Shown one piece after another: positions 8,799-16,166 of a DNA stretch of 24,927 bases. This DNA is from Candidatus Bathyarchaeota archaeon (GTDB lineage Archaea > Thermoproteota > CALKCG01 > B24 > JAGTQN01), in contig JAGTQN010000013.1 in NCBI GenBank assembly GCA_018396395.1, forward strand, positions 1 to 24,927, read 5' to 3'. The translations under genes were made by a program, and so were the position numbers. How positions within the stretch are numbered: the first letter of the stretch is position 1; each line of letters starts with the position of its first letter. A model generated the notes under the pieces. The model had not been told where the DNA came from. It made no database searches and saw only the letters and a list, made by a program, of their open reading frames with translations.

Positions 8799-10127
8799 AT
8801 GAGCGAAGGTGGAAGGGGAAACCTCGGAATACTGAGGGAAGCTGTTGAAAATATAAAGATCATGGATACCCATGAGCACCTTCCCCAGGAGGAGGACAGG
8901 ATCAAGGAACTTGTGGATGTTTTTTCAACCTTTCTTCCCCACTATGCCTCCTCCGACCTTGTTTCCGCGGGCATGGCTGAGGGGGAGCTTGAGGAGATTC
9001 GCAATCCAAGGCTTCCCTTAAGGACGCGTTGGGAGAAGTTCGCTCCATATTGGGAAAAGATTCGAAACACGGGCTATGCAAGGGCTTTAGAGATTGCCCT
9101 AAGGGATCTCTATGGAATCCAAGAACTCAGCCTTGAAACATGCGAGGAGGCTTCAAGGAGGATGAGGGAGGCCAACAAGAAAGGCCTCTATCGATGGATC
9201 CTCAAGGAAAAGTCGGGAATAGAGCTTTCCATACTGGACTCAGAGAGAATCGATGTAGACAGGGAGTTCTTCGCCCCTGTCATGCGCTTCGATGGTTTCA
9301 TAGCCCTTAAGGAAAAATGGGACCTCGAAATCCTCGAAAGGCATTGTAACAGCCCGATACATTCCCTCGATGAGCTTGAGAGGGCTTTGGAGCTTGAATT
9401 TTTGAGACTGAAGGATTCCATAGTTGGCGTGAAGATAGCCCTAGCCTACAGGAGGAGCCTTTCCTTCGAAAAGTCGACCCATGAAGAGGCGGAGAAGGTC
9501 TTCAATAGGCTATATGCCCAAAAGGTCTTTAGGCGAATCGATGCCTACGGTGGAAGGATAACTAAGCCGGAAGGCCTATCCTTCGAAGAGGCAAAGCCAC
9601 TCCAGGACTATATGATGCATAAGGTTGTCGCCTTGGCCGCAAAGCATGGACTTCCCATTCAGATCCATACAGGACTTCAGGAGGGGAATGAGAACCTGAT
9701 AACGAACTCAAACCCCGTCCATTTGACAAACCTCTTCATGGAGTATAAAGAAGCGAAGTTTGACCTATTCCATGGTTCCTATCCTTATATAGGCGAGCTT
9801 TCGGTCCTTGCGAAGAACTTCCCTAACGTATTCGTGGATATGTGCTGGCTTCATATTATATCCCCAACTGTCGCCAGGAGGGCCCTTTCTGAATGGCTTG
9901 AAACTGTTCCCGGAAACAAGATCCTAGCCTTCGGAGGAGATTACCGTTTTGTTGAGGGCGTCTATGCCCATGCAAAACTTGCTAGGGAGAATGTGGCAAG
10001 GGTGCTTCAGGAAAAAATTGAGGATGGCACCTTTACGGAGGCCCAAGCGGTACGCCTAGCCGTGAGACTATTAAGGGAAAATGCCCTCGACTTATTCTTC
10101 CCAAGGGCTGGGATTCGTAAAGGCTAG
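8799..10127 (+). CDS. Amidohydrolase-superfamily metal-dependent enzyme (amidohydrolase-2/uronate isomerase-like)
   Basis: A 442-residue TIM-barrel hydrolase or isomerase. The metal-binding set of the superfamily is visible in order: DTHEHL with H25 and H27, QIHTG with H290, FHGSYPY with H325 and FGGDYRF with D381. The long insertion between strands 1 and later strands and the overall length resemble the amidohydrolase-2 group that includes uronate-isomerase relatives, but no residue fixes the substrate. The ATG start is set by GAGGTG five bases upstream. It stands first in a block of sugar-acid and sugar-dehydrogenase-type genes and next to a dead esterase gene, so a role in sugar-acid or lactone breakdown is an inference from context. 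Transcribed alone, rightward. Confidence 0.85.
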   Translation: MSEGGRGNLGILREAVENIKIMDTHEHLPQEEDRIKELVDVFSTFLPHYASSDLVSAGMAEGELEEIRNPRLPLRTRWEKFAPYWEKIRNTGYARALEIALRDLYGIQELSLETCEEASRRMREANKKGLYRWILKEKSGIELSILDSERIDVDREFFAPVMRFDGFIALKEKWDLEILERHCNSPIHSLDELERALELEFLRLKDSIVGVKIALAYRRSLSFEKSTHEEAEKVFNRLYAQKVFRRIDAYGGRITKPEGLSFEEAKPLQDYMMHKVVALAAKHGLPIQIHTGLQEGNENLITNSNPVHLTNLFMEYKEAKFDLFHGSYPYIGELSVLAKNFPNVFVDMCWLHIISPTVARRALSEWLETVPGNKILAFGGDYRFVEGVYAHAKLARENVARVLQEKIEDGTFTEAQAVRLAVRLLRENALDLFFPRAGIRKG

Positions 10128-10220
10128 AAGAGGCTACCTTGGAAGGGGTCTTCCTTTCCCAAGGCTTTTTGATTCAACCCAGAGAATTCGACTCGACGGA
10201 AAGATGCCGGATACGCAGGA

Positions 10221-10345
10221 CTGGTTTGGTTCAGTTGGGTTAGAAACGAATGGATGAATTAATTGGATTGGAATGGATTGAATTGTATCGTATGGGATCG
10301 TATCGTATCGTATGGTATTGGACTGGACAAGATCGGATCGATTGG
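10221..10345. repeat. Degenerate period-5 repeat tract, core (ATCGT)n
   Basis: About 125 bp that can be read in five-base steps almost without a break, most units ending in G or GT, drifting from TTGGT-like through GATTG-like to ATCGT-like. The core has three exact ATCGT units at 10297-10311 flanked by close variants. It occupies the gap between the convergent amidohydrolase gene and the esterase pseudogene. A leftward frame crossing it codes only low-complexity sequence and is not called. Confidence 0.75.
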
Positions 10346-10347
10346 AT

Positions 10348-11385
10348 TCATAGCCATCTATCAAACCAGGCAAATGCCTTCCTTCCGCTGAATTGATGAC
10401 CTCCCTCAAACTCGTCCATTTCGCACCTCTCAGGGACTCCTAAGACCCCATAGATTTCCTTGAGCTTTGAGAAGGCCTTATGAGCCGCCTCCATCGGAAA
10501 GCCCCCATCCCTTATGCCACTCTCGATCAAAAGGGGCCTTGGAGCTATGAGTCCTGCACAATCCCACATTTCACCATACCTCAGAAGCCTTGGAATGATC
10601 TGGGAGCCGCAGAAGTTTCCAAGGTCTAGAGCAAAGGCCTTGAAGGAGTTCAAGTAGCAACTAACCACAGCGACTTTTATTGTCTCATCAAGGGCTGCAG
10701 TGAAGAGCGTAGGTTCCCCCATAAGAGAGCCCCATCATACCTATTCGATCGCCATCAACCTCTCGACGAGATTTGAGGTACTCGATACACCTTTTGGCAT
10801 CCCAGATGTTGAGGATTAAGGGATTAAACCCCAGAAGAATCGCCTTGAGAAAAACCACATTGCAACCATCCTTCCAGGGAAATCATAGCCGAGTCTCCGT
10901 TCCCCAAAGCCGCGCCAATCTGGCGCCGTTATAATGTAACCCTAAGGGTTAGCTGGCGAGCGTAGTCATAATTTAGACGCTTTATAACGGAGACTCGGCG
11001 CTCCTCACCATGGGTTATACCCACGACATCATCTTTGCCATGGCCATGACCATGGGCGCAGAGGATTGCCAGTCTTCTTTCATGGGGCTTCAGATCCTTC
11101 AGTAGGAGGACATAGGCCGGAACGCCTCCCTTTGGTTCGCTGTTTATGACAACCTTTTCCCTGAGGAAAGGTCCTTAGTCTACCCTTTCCAGGGTTATGG
11201 GGCTTTAGATCAGAGGGCTTCGGCCAATCGCCCATGAGTTATATAAGTTTCGACTGAAAAGCCGATCGCCAGATAAGCCATTCATCCCTGTTCCTTTCCT
11301 TAAAGGAAAACTCTTGTTTCAGGGAATTGTATCTTTGCTCTAGATACTCGCCCATGGAAAAGGTCCTAGGGTCTGAGTTTGTCAT
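10348..11385 (-). pseudogene. Alpha/beta-hydrolase (esterase/dienelactone hydrolase-like) pseudogene
   Basis: Starting from ATG 11385 the reading continues as recognisable protein through to TGA at 10348, but only by changing frame repeatedly. Segments in order: an N-terminal part beginning MTNSDPRTFSMGEYLEQRY and closed by TAA at 11239-11241; MGDWPKPSD; an in-frame TAA just before GPFLREKVVINSEPKGG; LCAHGHGHGKDDVVG; a lost base just before GYIITAPDWRGFGERRLG; a shift before DGCNVVFLKAILLG; the nucleophile elbow GLSYGGT; a further shift; then an intact C-terminal part with the catalytic histidine region EGGHQFSGRKAFAWF. Summed length would be about 345 residues, normal for the abhydrolase-7/acetylxylan-esterase-like group. 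At least five lesions make sequencing error an unlikely sole cause. When alive it probably removed acyl groups from carbohydrates (family-based inference). Confidence 0.87.
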
Positions 11386-11779
11386 GATTATTGACCACCT
11401 AGCTTTTTTTAGCTACGATTGTTTTATTTTTCTTCCCTTCTCTTCTTTTCATTCATCCTATCTTGACAAAATTGTTATAGCGAAGAAAAAATAAGTCATG
11501 CCATGAAATGTCATTTTCAGAATTTGGTTAATATTTTCAGATGCTTATGCCATAGAGTATGGTATGGTGCGTTGGTTGAGGACACCAAAGTCCTCCACTT
11601 TTCCAATGAGAAGCTCAAAAGCAAAGGAGATTTTGGGAATCAAATTCAAATTCAAATTCAAAATCAAAATCAAAATCAAAATCAAGTTCAGGTCAAATTC
11701 AAAGTCAAAGTCAAATTTAAAAGTATCAAAGTTGTCAAACATCAAATCCAAATTCAAGGATTGGCTTATCAACCCTTCC
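11386..11779. other. Non-coding spacer with hexamer repeat
   Basis: A 394-bp gap between the esterase pseudogene and the dehydratase gene. It holds T-rich and pyrimidine-rich sequence around 11404-11460 and the TCAAAN tract at 11640-11718. Frames through the repeat code only Lys/Phe/Ile or Asn/Gln runs and are not called as genes. Confidence 0.6.
11640..11718. repeat. Period-6 repeat (TCAAAN)n
   Basis: Starts with three TCAAAT units and four TCAAAA units, then continues with TCAAGT, a shortened TCAGG, TCAAAT, two TCAAAG and another TCAAAT. Weaker echoes of TCAAA continue to about 11757. It lies downstream of the dehydratase gene and is the longest near-perfect hexamer array in the window. 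Confidence 0.92.
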
Positions 11780-12937
11780 CTACTCGAAGTAGCCTTCGCC
11801 TTCCTTTAGGTGCCTTCGAACTTCCTTCTCATCGGGTTCTACGCCTAGGCCAGGAGTCTCAGGAACCTCCACCAAACCATTTTTTATGATGGGCTTGCTT
11901 ATGCCCTTTACGAGGCTGTCCCACCATGGAACGCCTACGGCATGGAACTCGAGGGCTATTAAGTTCGGCATGAGAGAAGCTGCATGGATGTTCGCCATGA
12001 AGGATATAGGAGATCCTGCAAAGTGGGGGGCTATCCCCATTCCATGGAGCTCCGCCATTTCGGCCGTTCGGATCGTTTCCCTTATGCCCCCGACCGTTGC
12101 GAGGTCCGGTGATGGAATCCTTATGGCATGGTTTTCGATGAGATCCCTGAAGCCCTGAGCCAAGTATATATCCTCGCCAGTAAGGGTTGGGACATTTATG
12201 GAAGTCGTAACTTCCCTGAATCCCGATACGTCCCAGTAGGGGATGAGGTCTTCAAGCCATGCGAGCCTATAAGGTTCGACAGCCCTTCCGAAGCGTATGG
12301 CATTGCTTACGGTCCCCATGCCACAGTCAAGGGCTAGCTCGCATTCCTCGCCTACGGCATTCCTTAGGGCTTCCACGATGGAAAGGAGGTACCGAAGCCC
12401 TGCATTCGTAAGGTTTGAGCCCAAGATTCCATTACGAACGAGGCTTGCCACCCCTAGCCCCACATCGAACTTCAACATGCTGAATCCCATCGCCTTAATA
12501 CGCCTTGCGTTCTCCGCATAGGCCTCAGGCGTATAGTTCGTATCGTCTAATCTATAGTCCCTCCTTGCATCGGCGATGGGCTTTCCCGCATGGCAGTCGC
12601 AATAGATCTTAACCCTATCCCTATAGCGGCCTCCTAGGAGCCTATGGACTGGCATTCCTAGGGCCTTTCCTGCTATGTCCCATAGGGCCATCTCGATGGC
12701 ACTGACGCCTCCTCCTTGACGGCCATTGCCTCCCCTACCTTGGATTTTCCGAAAGATCCGATTGATGTTCAGGGGATCCTCCCCGATGATGAGGGGCTTC
12801 AGGTCTAGGGCTAGGTTTTTGGACCCTCCATCCCTGACCTCCCCATAGCCCTCAATGCCCTCATCCGTCTCTATTTTTATTATGGGCCAGTCGAAGTTCC
12901 CTTCCACCACTGCAACCTTAAGATCCTTGATCTTCAT
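11780..12937 (-). CDS. Mandelate racemase/enolase-superfamily acid-sugar dehydratase
   Basis: A 385-residue enolase-superfamily protein with an N-terminal capping domain and a modified TIM barrel. Metal ligands fit D204 (LALDCGMG), E229 (AWLED) and E255 (TGED). The catalytic H305 (IAPHFAG) paired with D278, a downstream E330, and K156-x-D158 (LKFD) place it in the mandelate-racemase subgroup, where most such proteins dehydrate aldonic acids such as gluconate or galactonate to 2-keto-3-deoxy acids. Substrate is not decided by sequence alone. ATG at 12937 has AAGGTG seven bases upstream (12945-12950). It follows the Gfo/Idh/MocA gene by 75 bp in the same direction; a perfect 14-bp palindrome in that gap may be an operator. 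Dehydrogenase then dehydratase is a sensible order for oxidative sugar breakdown. Confidence 0.9.
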   Translation of the reverse strand: MKIKDLKVAVVEGNFDWPIIKIETDEGIEGYGEVRDGGSKNLALDLKPLIIGEDPLNINRIFRKIQGRGGNGRQGGGVSAIEMALWDIAGKALGMPVHRLLGGRYRDRVKIYCDCHAGKPIADARRDYRLDDTNYTPEAYAENARRIKAMGFSMLKFDVGLGVASLVRNGILGSNLTNAGLRYLLSIVEALRNAVGEECELALDCGMGTVSNAIRFGRAVEPYRLAWLEDLIPYWDVSGFREVTTSINVPTLTGEDIYLAQGFRDLIENHAIRIPSPDLATVGGIRETIRTAEMAELHGMGIAPHFAGSPISFMANIHAASLMPNLIALEFHAVGVPWWDSLVKGISKPIIKNGLVEVPETPGLGVEPDEKEVRRHLKEGEGYFE

Positions 12938-12966
12938 AATGGCACACCTTACTTATCGGATATCAA

Positions 12967-12980
12967 TAAGGAATTCCTTA
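12967..12980. promoter_or_regulatory. 14-bp perfect palindrome, candidate operator
   Basis: TAAGGAATTCCTTA is its own reverse complement and lies in the 75-bp gap, 29 bp before the dehydratase start codon and just outside its ribosome-binding site. Its position suits a repressor site or an internal promoter. No regulator gene is in the window to pair with it, and one such palindrome could occur by chance in a sequence of this size. Confidence 0.35.
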
Positions 12981-13012
12981 AGCATAACTTAACCGTTACT
13001 CGAGATTCTTGG

Positions 13013-14014
13013 CTAACTAAGTTCTATAATCCTTCCAGTCCTGCTCGACTCGTAGATGGCGTTGAAGAGTTCCACGGACTTCCTTCCCTCTTCGCCATCT
13101 ACGGCAGGTTTTGTCCCCTTGGAAACCGCCAATATCATATCTTCTATAATGTTCTTGGGAGCATCCCTTGGAATCTCAAATTCCTCAAGGGATGGGCTTT
13201 CCTCGCCCTTAAGCTTATACAAGCCCAGCTTGCCATCGTTCCAGACGATCGTTCCCCTATCGCCCGTAAGCTCAATCCTCGAGCCAAGGCTCGGATAACT
13301 GAAGGTAGTTGTGATGATGGAACCCCACGCTCCATTCCGGAAGGTCAAAAGGGCCATGGATATGTCCTCCGTTTCGATGCCATGGGCAAGGGTTCCGCTC
13401 ATGCCATAGACCGTCCTCACAGGTCCGAGGAACCAAAGGAGAAGATCCAAGAAATGAACGCCCTGATTGGCGGCCGAGCCGCCCTCAGTCCCCTTTCGGC
13501 TTCTCCAGCCCTTGGGAAAGCCCCCATCATAGTAGGATTGATCCCTCCACCATTTCATTCTTAGGTCTGCCAGAAGAAGGCGCCCTAGCCTTCCTGCATT
13601 CAAGGCTTCCTTTATCCTACGGTTTAGATCATCGTAGCGCATTTGGAAATCGACTGCTAGAACAACCCCCTTCCGCTTAGCAACCTTAATGGCTTCATCA
13701 CACTTCTCAACCCTAATGTCCATAGGTTTGGCTATGAAGACATGTTTCCCAGCCTCCATGGCTTTGATGGCATGGTCGCAATGCATTCCGCTAGGTGTGT
13801 AGACACCTATCACTTCGATGTCCTTCCTCTCCAGCATTTCCGTATAGTTCGTCGTCCAGTCGCAGTGGAGCTCCTCAGCTGCCTTTTTGGCTATATCTTC
13901 CCTAAGGTCACAAACGCAAAGAAGCCTTGCTCCTGGCGTCCTTACGGTCTCCCTAGCCCTACTTAGACCCATTCCTAGACCAAGGATTCCAAAGCCCAAT
14001 ACCTTCGATTCCAT
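13013..14014 (-). CDS. Gfo/Idh/MocA-family NAD(P)-dependent sugar dehydrogenase
   Basis: A 333-residue oxidoreductase with an N-terminal Rossmann fold (GILGLGMG, residues 9-16) and a C-terminal GFO_IDH_MocA domain. The catalytic lysine is K96 in HVFIAKPM; the usual Glu-Lys-Pro is here Ala-Lys-Pro. Residues H187 and D190 in VHFLDLLLWF fit the conserved active-site helix. Such enzymes oxidise sugars, inositols or sugar derivatives with NAD(P). It shares length and local motifs (KWWRDQSYY, EGG...NQG.H, TGR at the end) with the second family member at 17752-18816, so the two look like paralogues. ATG at 14014 has CTTATAAG at 14032-14039 close upstream and only a weak AGGCG site; it follows the CBM9-like gene by 53 bp, and may be read through from it. 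Confidence 0.9.
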   Translation of the reverse strand: MESKVLGFGILGLGMGLSRARETVRTPGARLLCVCDLREDIAKKAAEELHCDWTTNYTEMLERKDIEVIGVYTPSGMHCDHAIKAMEAGKHVFIAKPMDIRVEKCDEAIKVAKRKGVVLAVDFQMRYDDLNRRIKEALNAGRLGRLLLADLRMKWWRDQSYYDGGFPKGWRSRKGTEGGSAANQGVHFLDLLLWFLGPVRTVYGMSGTLAHGIETEDISMALLTFRNGAWGSIITTTFSYPSLGSRIELTGDRGTIVWNDGKLGLYKLKGEESPSLEEFEIPRDAPKNIIEDMILAVSKGTKPAVDGEEGRKSVELFNAIYESSRTGRIIELS

Positions 14015-14067
14015 GAAAACGCCTATGAAATCTTATAAGCTTAAGGCTTTCTCTTCCGAAGATCTTT

Positions 14068-14763
14068 TCATATTTCTTCTACAAACTCTAGGTATCCGAA
14101 GAACTCCGGAAGGTGAAAGTTGGGTCGGGGATAAAAGATTGGAGCCCATGTGAGCCAATGGGGATGGGAAGTCCCGTCAGCGCACTTGTAGAAGTTTGCC
14201 CTCCATTTTACAGCGGGAGCTGGCCATACGACCTCGCAATAATGGGTCAGGATTTCTATAGGTATGCGATATTCAAGGATCCAGTTGATGGGTTCAGAAA
14301 TCTCAGGATCGACAATGGTAGGTAGCGAATGGAAGAGTTCAATCTTCCAGGCATCGGATTCGGAAATGGGCTTTATTTCGACACCAGGGGCCCTTTGAAA
14401 GTTGAAAAGCATGGTACCACCACAGTTCACTTCAAGGTTGAAGTATCCATAGGAGATCTCATGGGAGGGTGTGAAGAAGAACTCGACACAGCTGTCTTGG
14501 AAGACTCTATCCTGATATCGCCTGGCAACAGCCTTCACGAACCGATCCTCAACCCGAAAGATGACGTATATGAAACGATTGTCCCAGAGAAGCTTCACTT
14601 GCGTTTTGGGGAAATGCTCTGGCCTGCTCCCCATATAGGACTTCAGCTCGATGGCTGGAATCCTTTTCCATGGATCGCCATCCCAGTCACCAGTAAGGGA
14701 GGAGCCTTTGGAAGCCCTTCGAACATAGTACTTGGGATGCATGGCATGAGTAAGGGGTGGCAA
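14068..14763 (-). CDS. Carbohydrate-binding family 9-like protein
   Basis: A 231-residue protein of the CBM9-like (DOMON-related) beta-sandwich family. Diagnostic parts are VKLLWDNRFIYVIFRVED near residues 56-73, DSCVEFFFTP near 90-99, YFNLEVNCGG, WILEYRIPIE and the conserved C-terminal block running from ANFYKCADG through HPHWLTWAPI to FHLPEFFGYLEF. No signal peptide or transmembrane segment is evident, so it is either cytoplasmic or exported by an unrecognised route. The longest frame starts at TTG 14763; ATG at 14742, giving M-H-P-K-Y-Y-V, is the alternative, and a GGAAAGG about ten bases before the TTG weakly favours the longer form. It heads the set CBM9-like, sugar dehydrogenase, acid-sugar dehydratase. 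Family members often sit in carbohydrate-use loci, but binding or enzymatic activity here is unproven. Confidence 0.87.
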   Translation of the reverse strand: MPPLTHAMHPKYYVRRASKGSSLTGDWDGDPWKRIPAIELKSYMGSRPEHFPKTQVKLLWDNRFIYVIFRVEDRFVKAVARRYQDRVFQDSCVEFFFTPSHEISYGYFNLEVNCGGTMLFNFQRAPGVEIKPISESDAWKIELFHSLPTIVDPEISEPINWILEYRIPIEILTHYCEVVWPAPAVKWRANFYKCADGTSHPHWLTWAPIFYPRPNFHLPEFFGYLEFVEEI

Positions 14764-14980
14764 GGCTACTAAACCTTTCCTTCCACTTATTTCATTTTCA
14801 TCCGTCTCATCCAGCCCTAACTCTACCTCCCCCTCTTCCTCTACTTCTATTCCATCTCTTCCCCTTCCATCTCTTCCTAGAGCCTAGCGCTTTACCTCAT
14901 TCGATTCGCTTGTCTTGCGTTCCATAATTCAAATCTGAAAACGCATGATTATGCCAGGGGCGCTGCGAAATGCCCTTCCC
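14764..14980. other. Spacer with pyrimidine-rich, roughly period-6 tract
   Basis: A 217-bp gap between the GlcF-like and CBM9-like genes. Positions about 14818-14878 are almost purely C/T on the plus strand and can be read as degenerate hexamers of CTCTAC/TTCTAT type. Nothing else is recognisable; the tract reads as purine-rich on the transcribed strand. Confidence 0.5.
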
Positions 14981-16144
14981 CTATTTTTGGATGGCCTTCG
15001 CTACGATCTCTGTCACGTCCAGAATTCTAAGCCCAATATTGGCTTTAGATGAGGCCTCGGATAGGTTAAGCTTACAGGTGGGACATGCGGAGATGAGGGC
15101 TTCCACCCCCAGAGCCTGGGCTTCCCTTAGCCTTTTGAAACCTATCTCCATGGATCCTTCTGGGTCTGTAAACCTTAGGAGCCCACCCCCGCCACAACAG
15201 GCTGCCGTACTCCTGTTCCTCGCTCCTTCCTTTAGCTCAAGCCCTCTTATGGCCTTTAGGATATTCCTTGGGGGCTCATAGACCTTGGAATGCCTTCCAA
15301 GATCGCAAGGATCGTGGTAAGTCGCCCTTAAAGGAACGGCTGCCTCCATATTCAGCTTCCCCCTTGAAAGGAGGGATTCGATGAGCTGGGTTATGTGGAG
15401 AACTTGGAAGCCTAGGCTTCCGATAAGCCTTGGATATTCCTGGCTAAAGGTACGGTAACAACCAGCACAGCTCGTTACGAGGATCTTCGCTCCCAAATTT
15501 CTTACGGCTTCAGAGTTGTGAAGGGCAAAATCCTTGGCATGGAGGGTTTTTCCTGAAAGAATGAGGGGATTTCCGCAACACCACTCCTCTTCCCCTAGGG
15601 TTGTCCAACTGAGACCGGCTTTATCAAGAATATAGGCTGAAGCCTTGGCAATTTCGGAGCCCTCCTTTGTTAAGGACGTAACACAACCAGGGAAGTATAT
15701 GATGCCCTCCTTCTTATCCCAAGGCATGGCGGCTTCAGCTTTCATCGATTCGATGGTTTTTTTCCACAGGGCCTTCTTGAATCCATAGAGGTTATGAGCT
15801 TGAAGGATGTTCGCCTCGATGGTATCGATGGCTTCAGGATAGCTTCCCTTCTCAACGAGGATGGCCCTAGCGGCTTTGAAGGCATCGGTTGTCCTAACGC
15901 CTGAAGGACAGCGCCAGAGGCAATAGCCACAAAGGGCACAGCTGTAGATTCGATCCATGACGAAGGGGTTTGCCCTTATTCCTCCTTCTAGAAGGGCTTT
16001 CAGGATCTGGACCCTTCCCCTAGGGCTTCCACTTTCCCAGCCTTTAAGGGAATAGGTTGGACAGAGACTTCGACAAAGACCGCAGCACATGCACCTCTGA
16101 AGGTCTTCGCCATATTCTTCGAGGATGTATGGTTTTTGTTCCAA
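14981..16144 (-). CDS. GlcF-like (Fe-S)-binding subunit of a 2-hydroxyacid dehydrogenase
   Basis: A 387-residue electron-transfer subunit. Two [4Fe-4S] motifs are complete: C18/C21/C24/C28 and C69/C72/C75/C79, each ending in Cys-Pro. They are followed by two CCG (cysteine-rich, heterodisulfide-reductase-type) domains, seen as PGCVTS...EWCCGNP...SCAGC and HDPCDLGRH...ACCGGGG...SACPTC. This matches GlcF, LldE-like and related subunits that pass electrons from a flavin dehydrogenase to a quinone or other acceptor. The start is TTG at 16144 with GAGG sites within 15 bases upstream; the flavin subunit ends 22 bp before it, so the two are an operon and likely one complex at the membrane face. There are no transmembrane helices. 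Glycolate, D-lactate or another 2-hydroxyacid could be the donor. Confidence 0.92.
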   Translation of the reverse strand: MEQKPYILEEYGEDLQRCMCCGLCRSLCPTYSLKGWESGSPRGRVQILKALLEGGIRANPFVMDRIYSCALCGYCLWRCPSGVRTTDAFKAARAILVEKGSYPEAIDTIEANILQAHNLYGFKKALWKKTIESMKAEAAMPWDKKEGIIYFPGCVTSLTKEGSEIAKASAYILDKAGLSWTTLGEEEWCCGNPLILSGKTLHAKDFALHNSEAVRNLGAKILVTSCAGCYRTFSQEYPRLIGSLGFQVLHITQLIESLLSRGKLNMEAAVPLRATYHDPCDLGRHSKVYEPPRNILKAIRGLELKEGARNRSTAACCGGGGLLRFTDPEGSMEIGFKRLREAQALGVEALISACPTCKLNLSEASSKANIGLRILDVTEIVAKAIQK

Positions 16145-16166
16145 CGGCCTCTACCTCGCCAAAGGG

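Noticed and set aside
10134..10409. Leftward open frame through the pentamer tract, coding Ile/Asp/Thr/Tyr-rich sequence.
   Set aside because: It crosses the repeat and overlaps the well-supported C-terminal part of the esterase pseudogene in another frame.
10888..10999. A perfect 14-bp inverted repeat (10888-10901 and 10986-10999) enclosing 84 bp, with a further palindrome TAACCCTAAGGGTTA at 10937-10951, resembling a small mobile element.
   Set aside because: The whole stretch reads as coding sequence of the esterase pseudogene (ERR..V and GERRLG are the arms), needing only one lost base between, so nothing has been inserted there; the symmetry comes from similar Glu-Arg-Arg codons.
11503..11889. 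Open frames on both strands across the TCAAAN array, coding Gln/Asn-, Lys/Phe- or Leu/Ile/Asn-rich products.
   Set aside because: Open only because the repeat unit is six bases; products are low-complexity and partly overlap the dehydratase gene.
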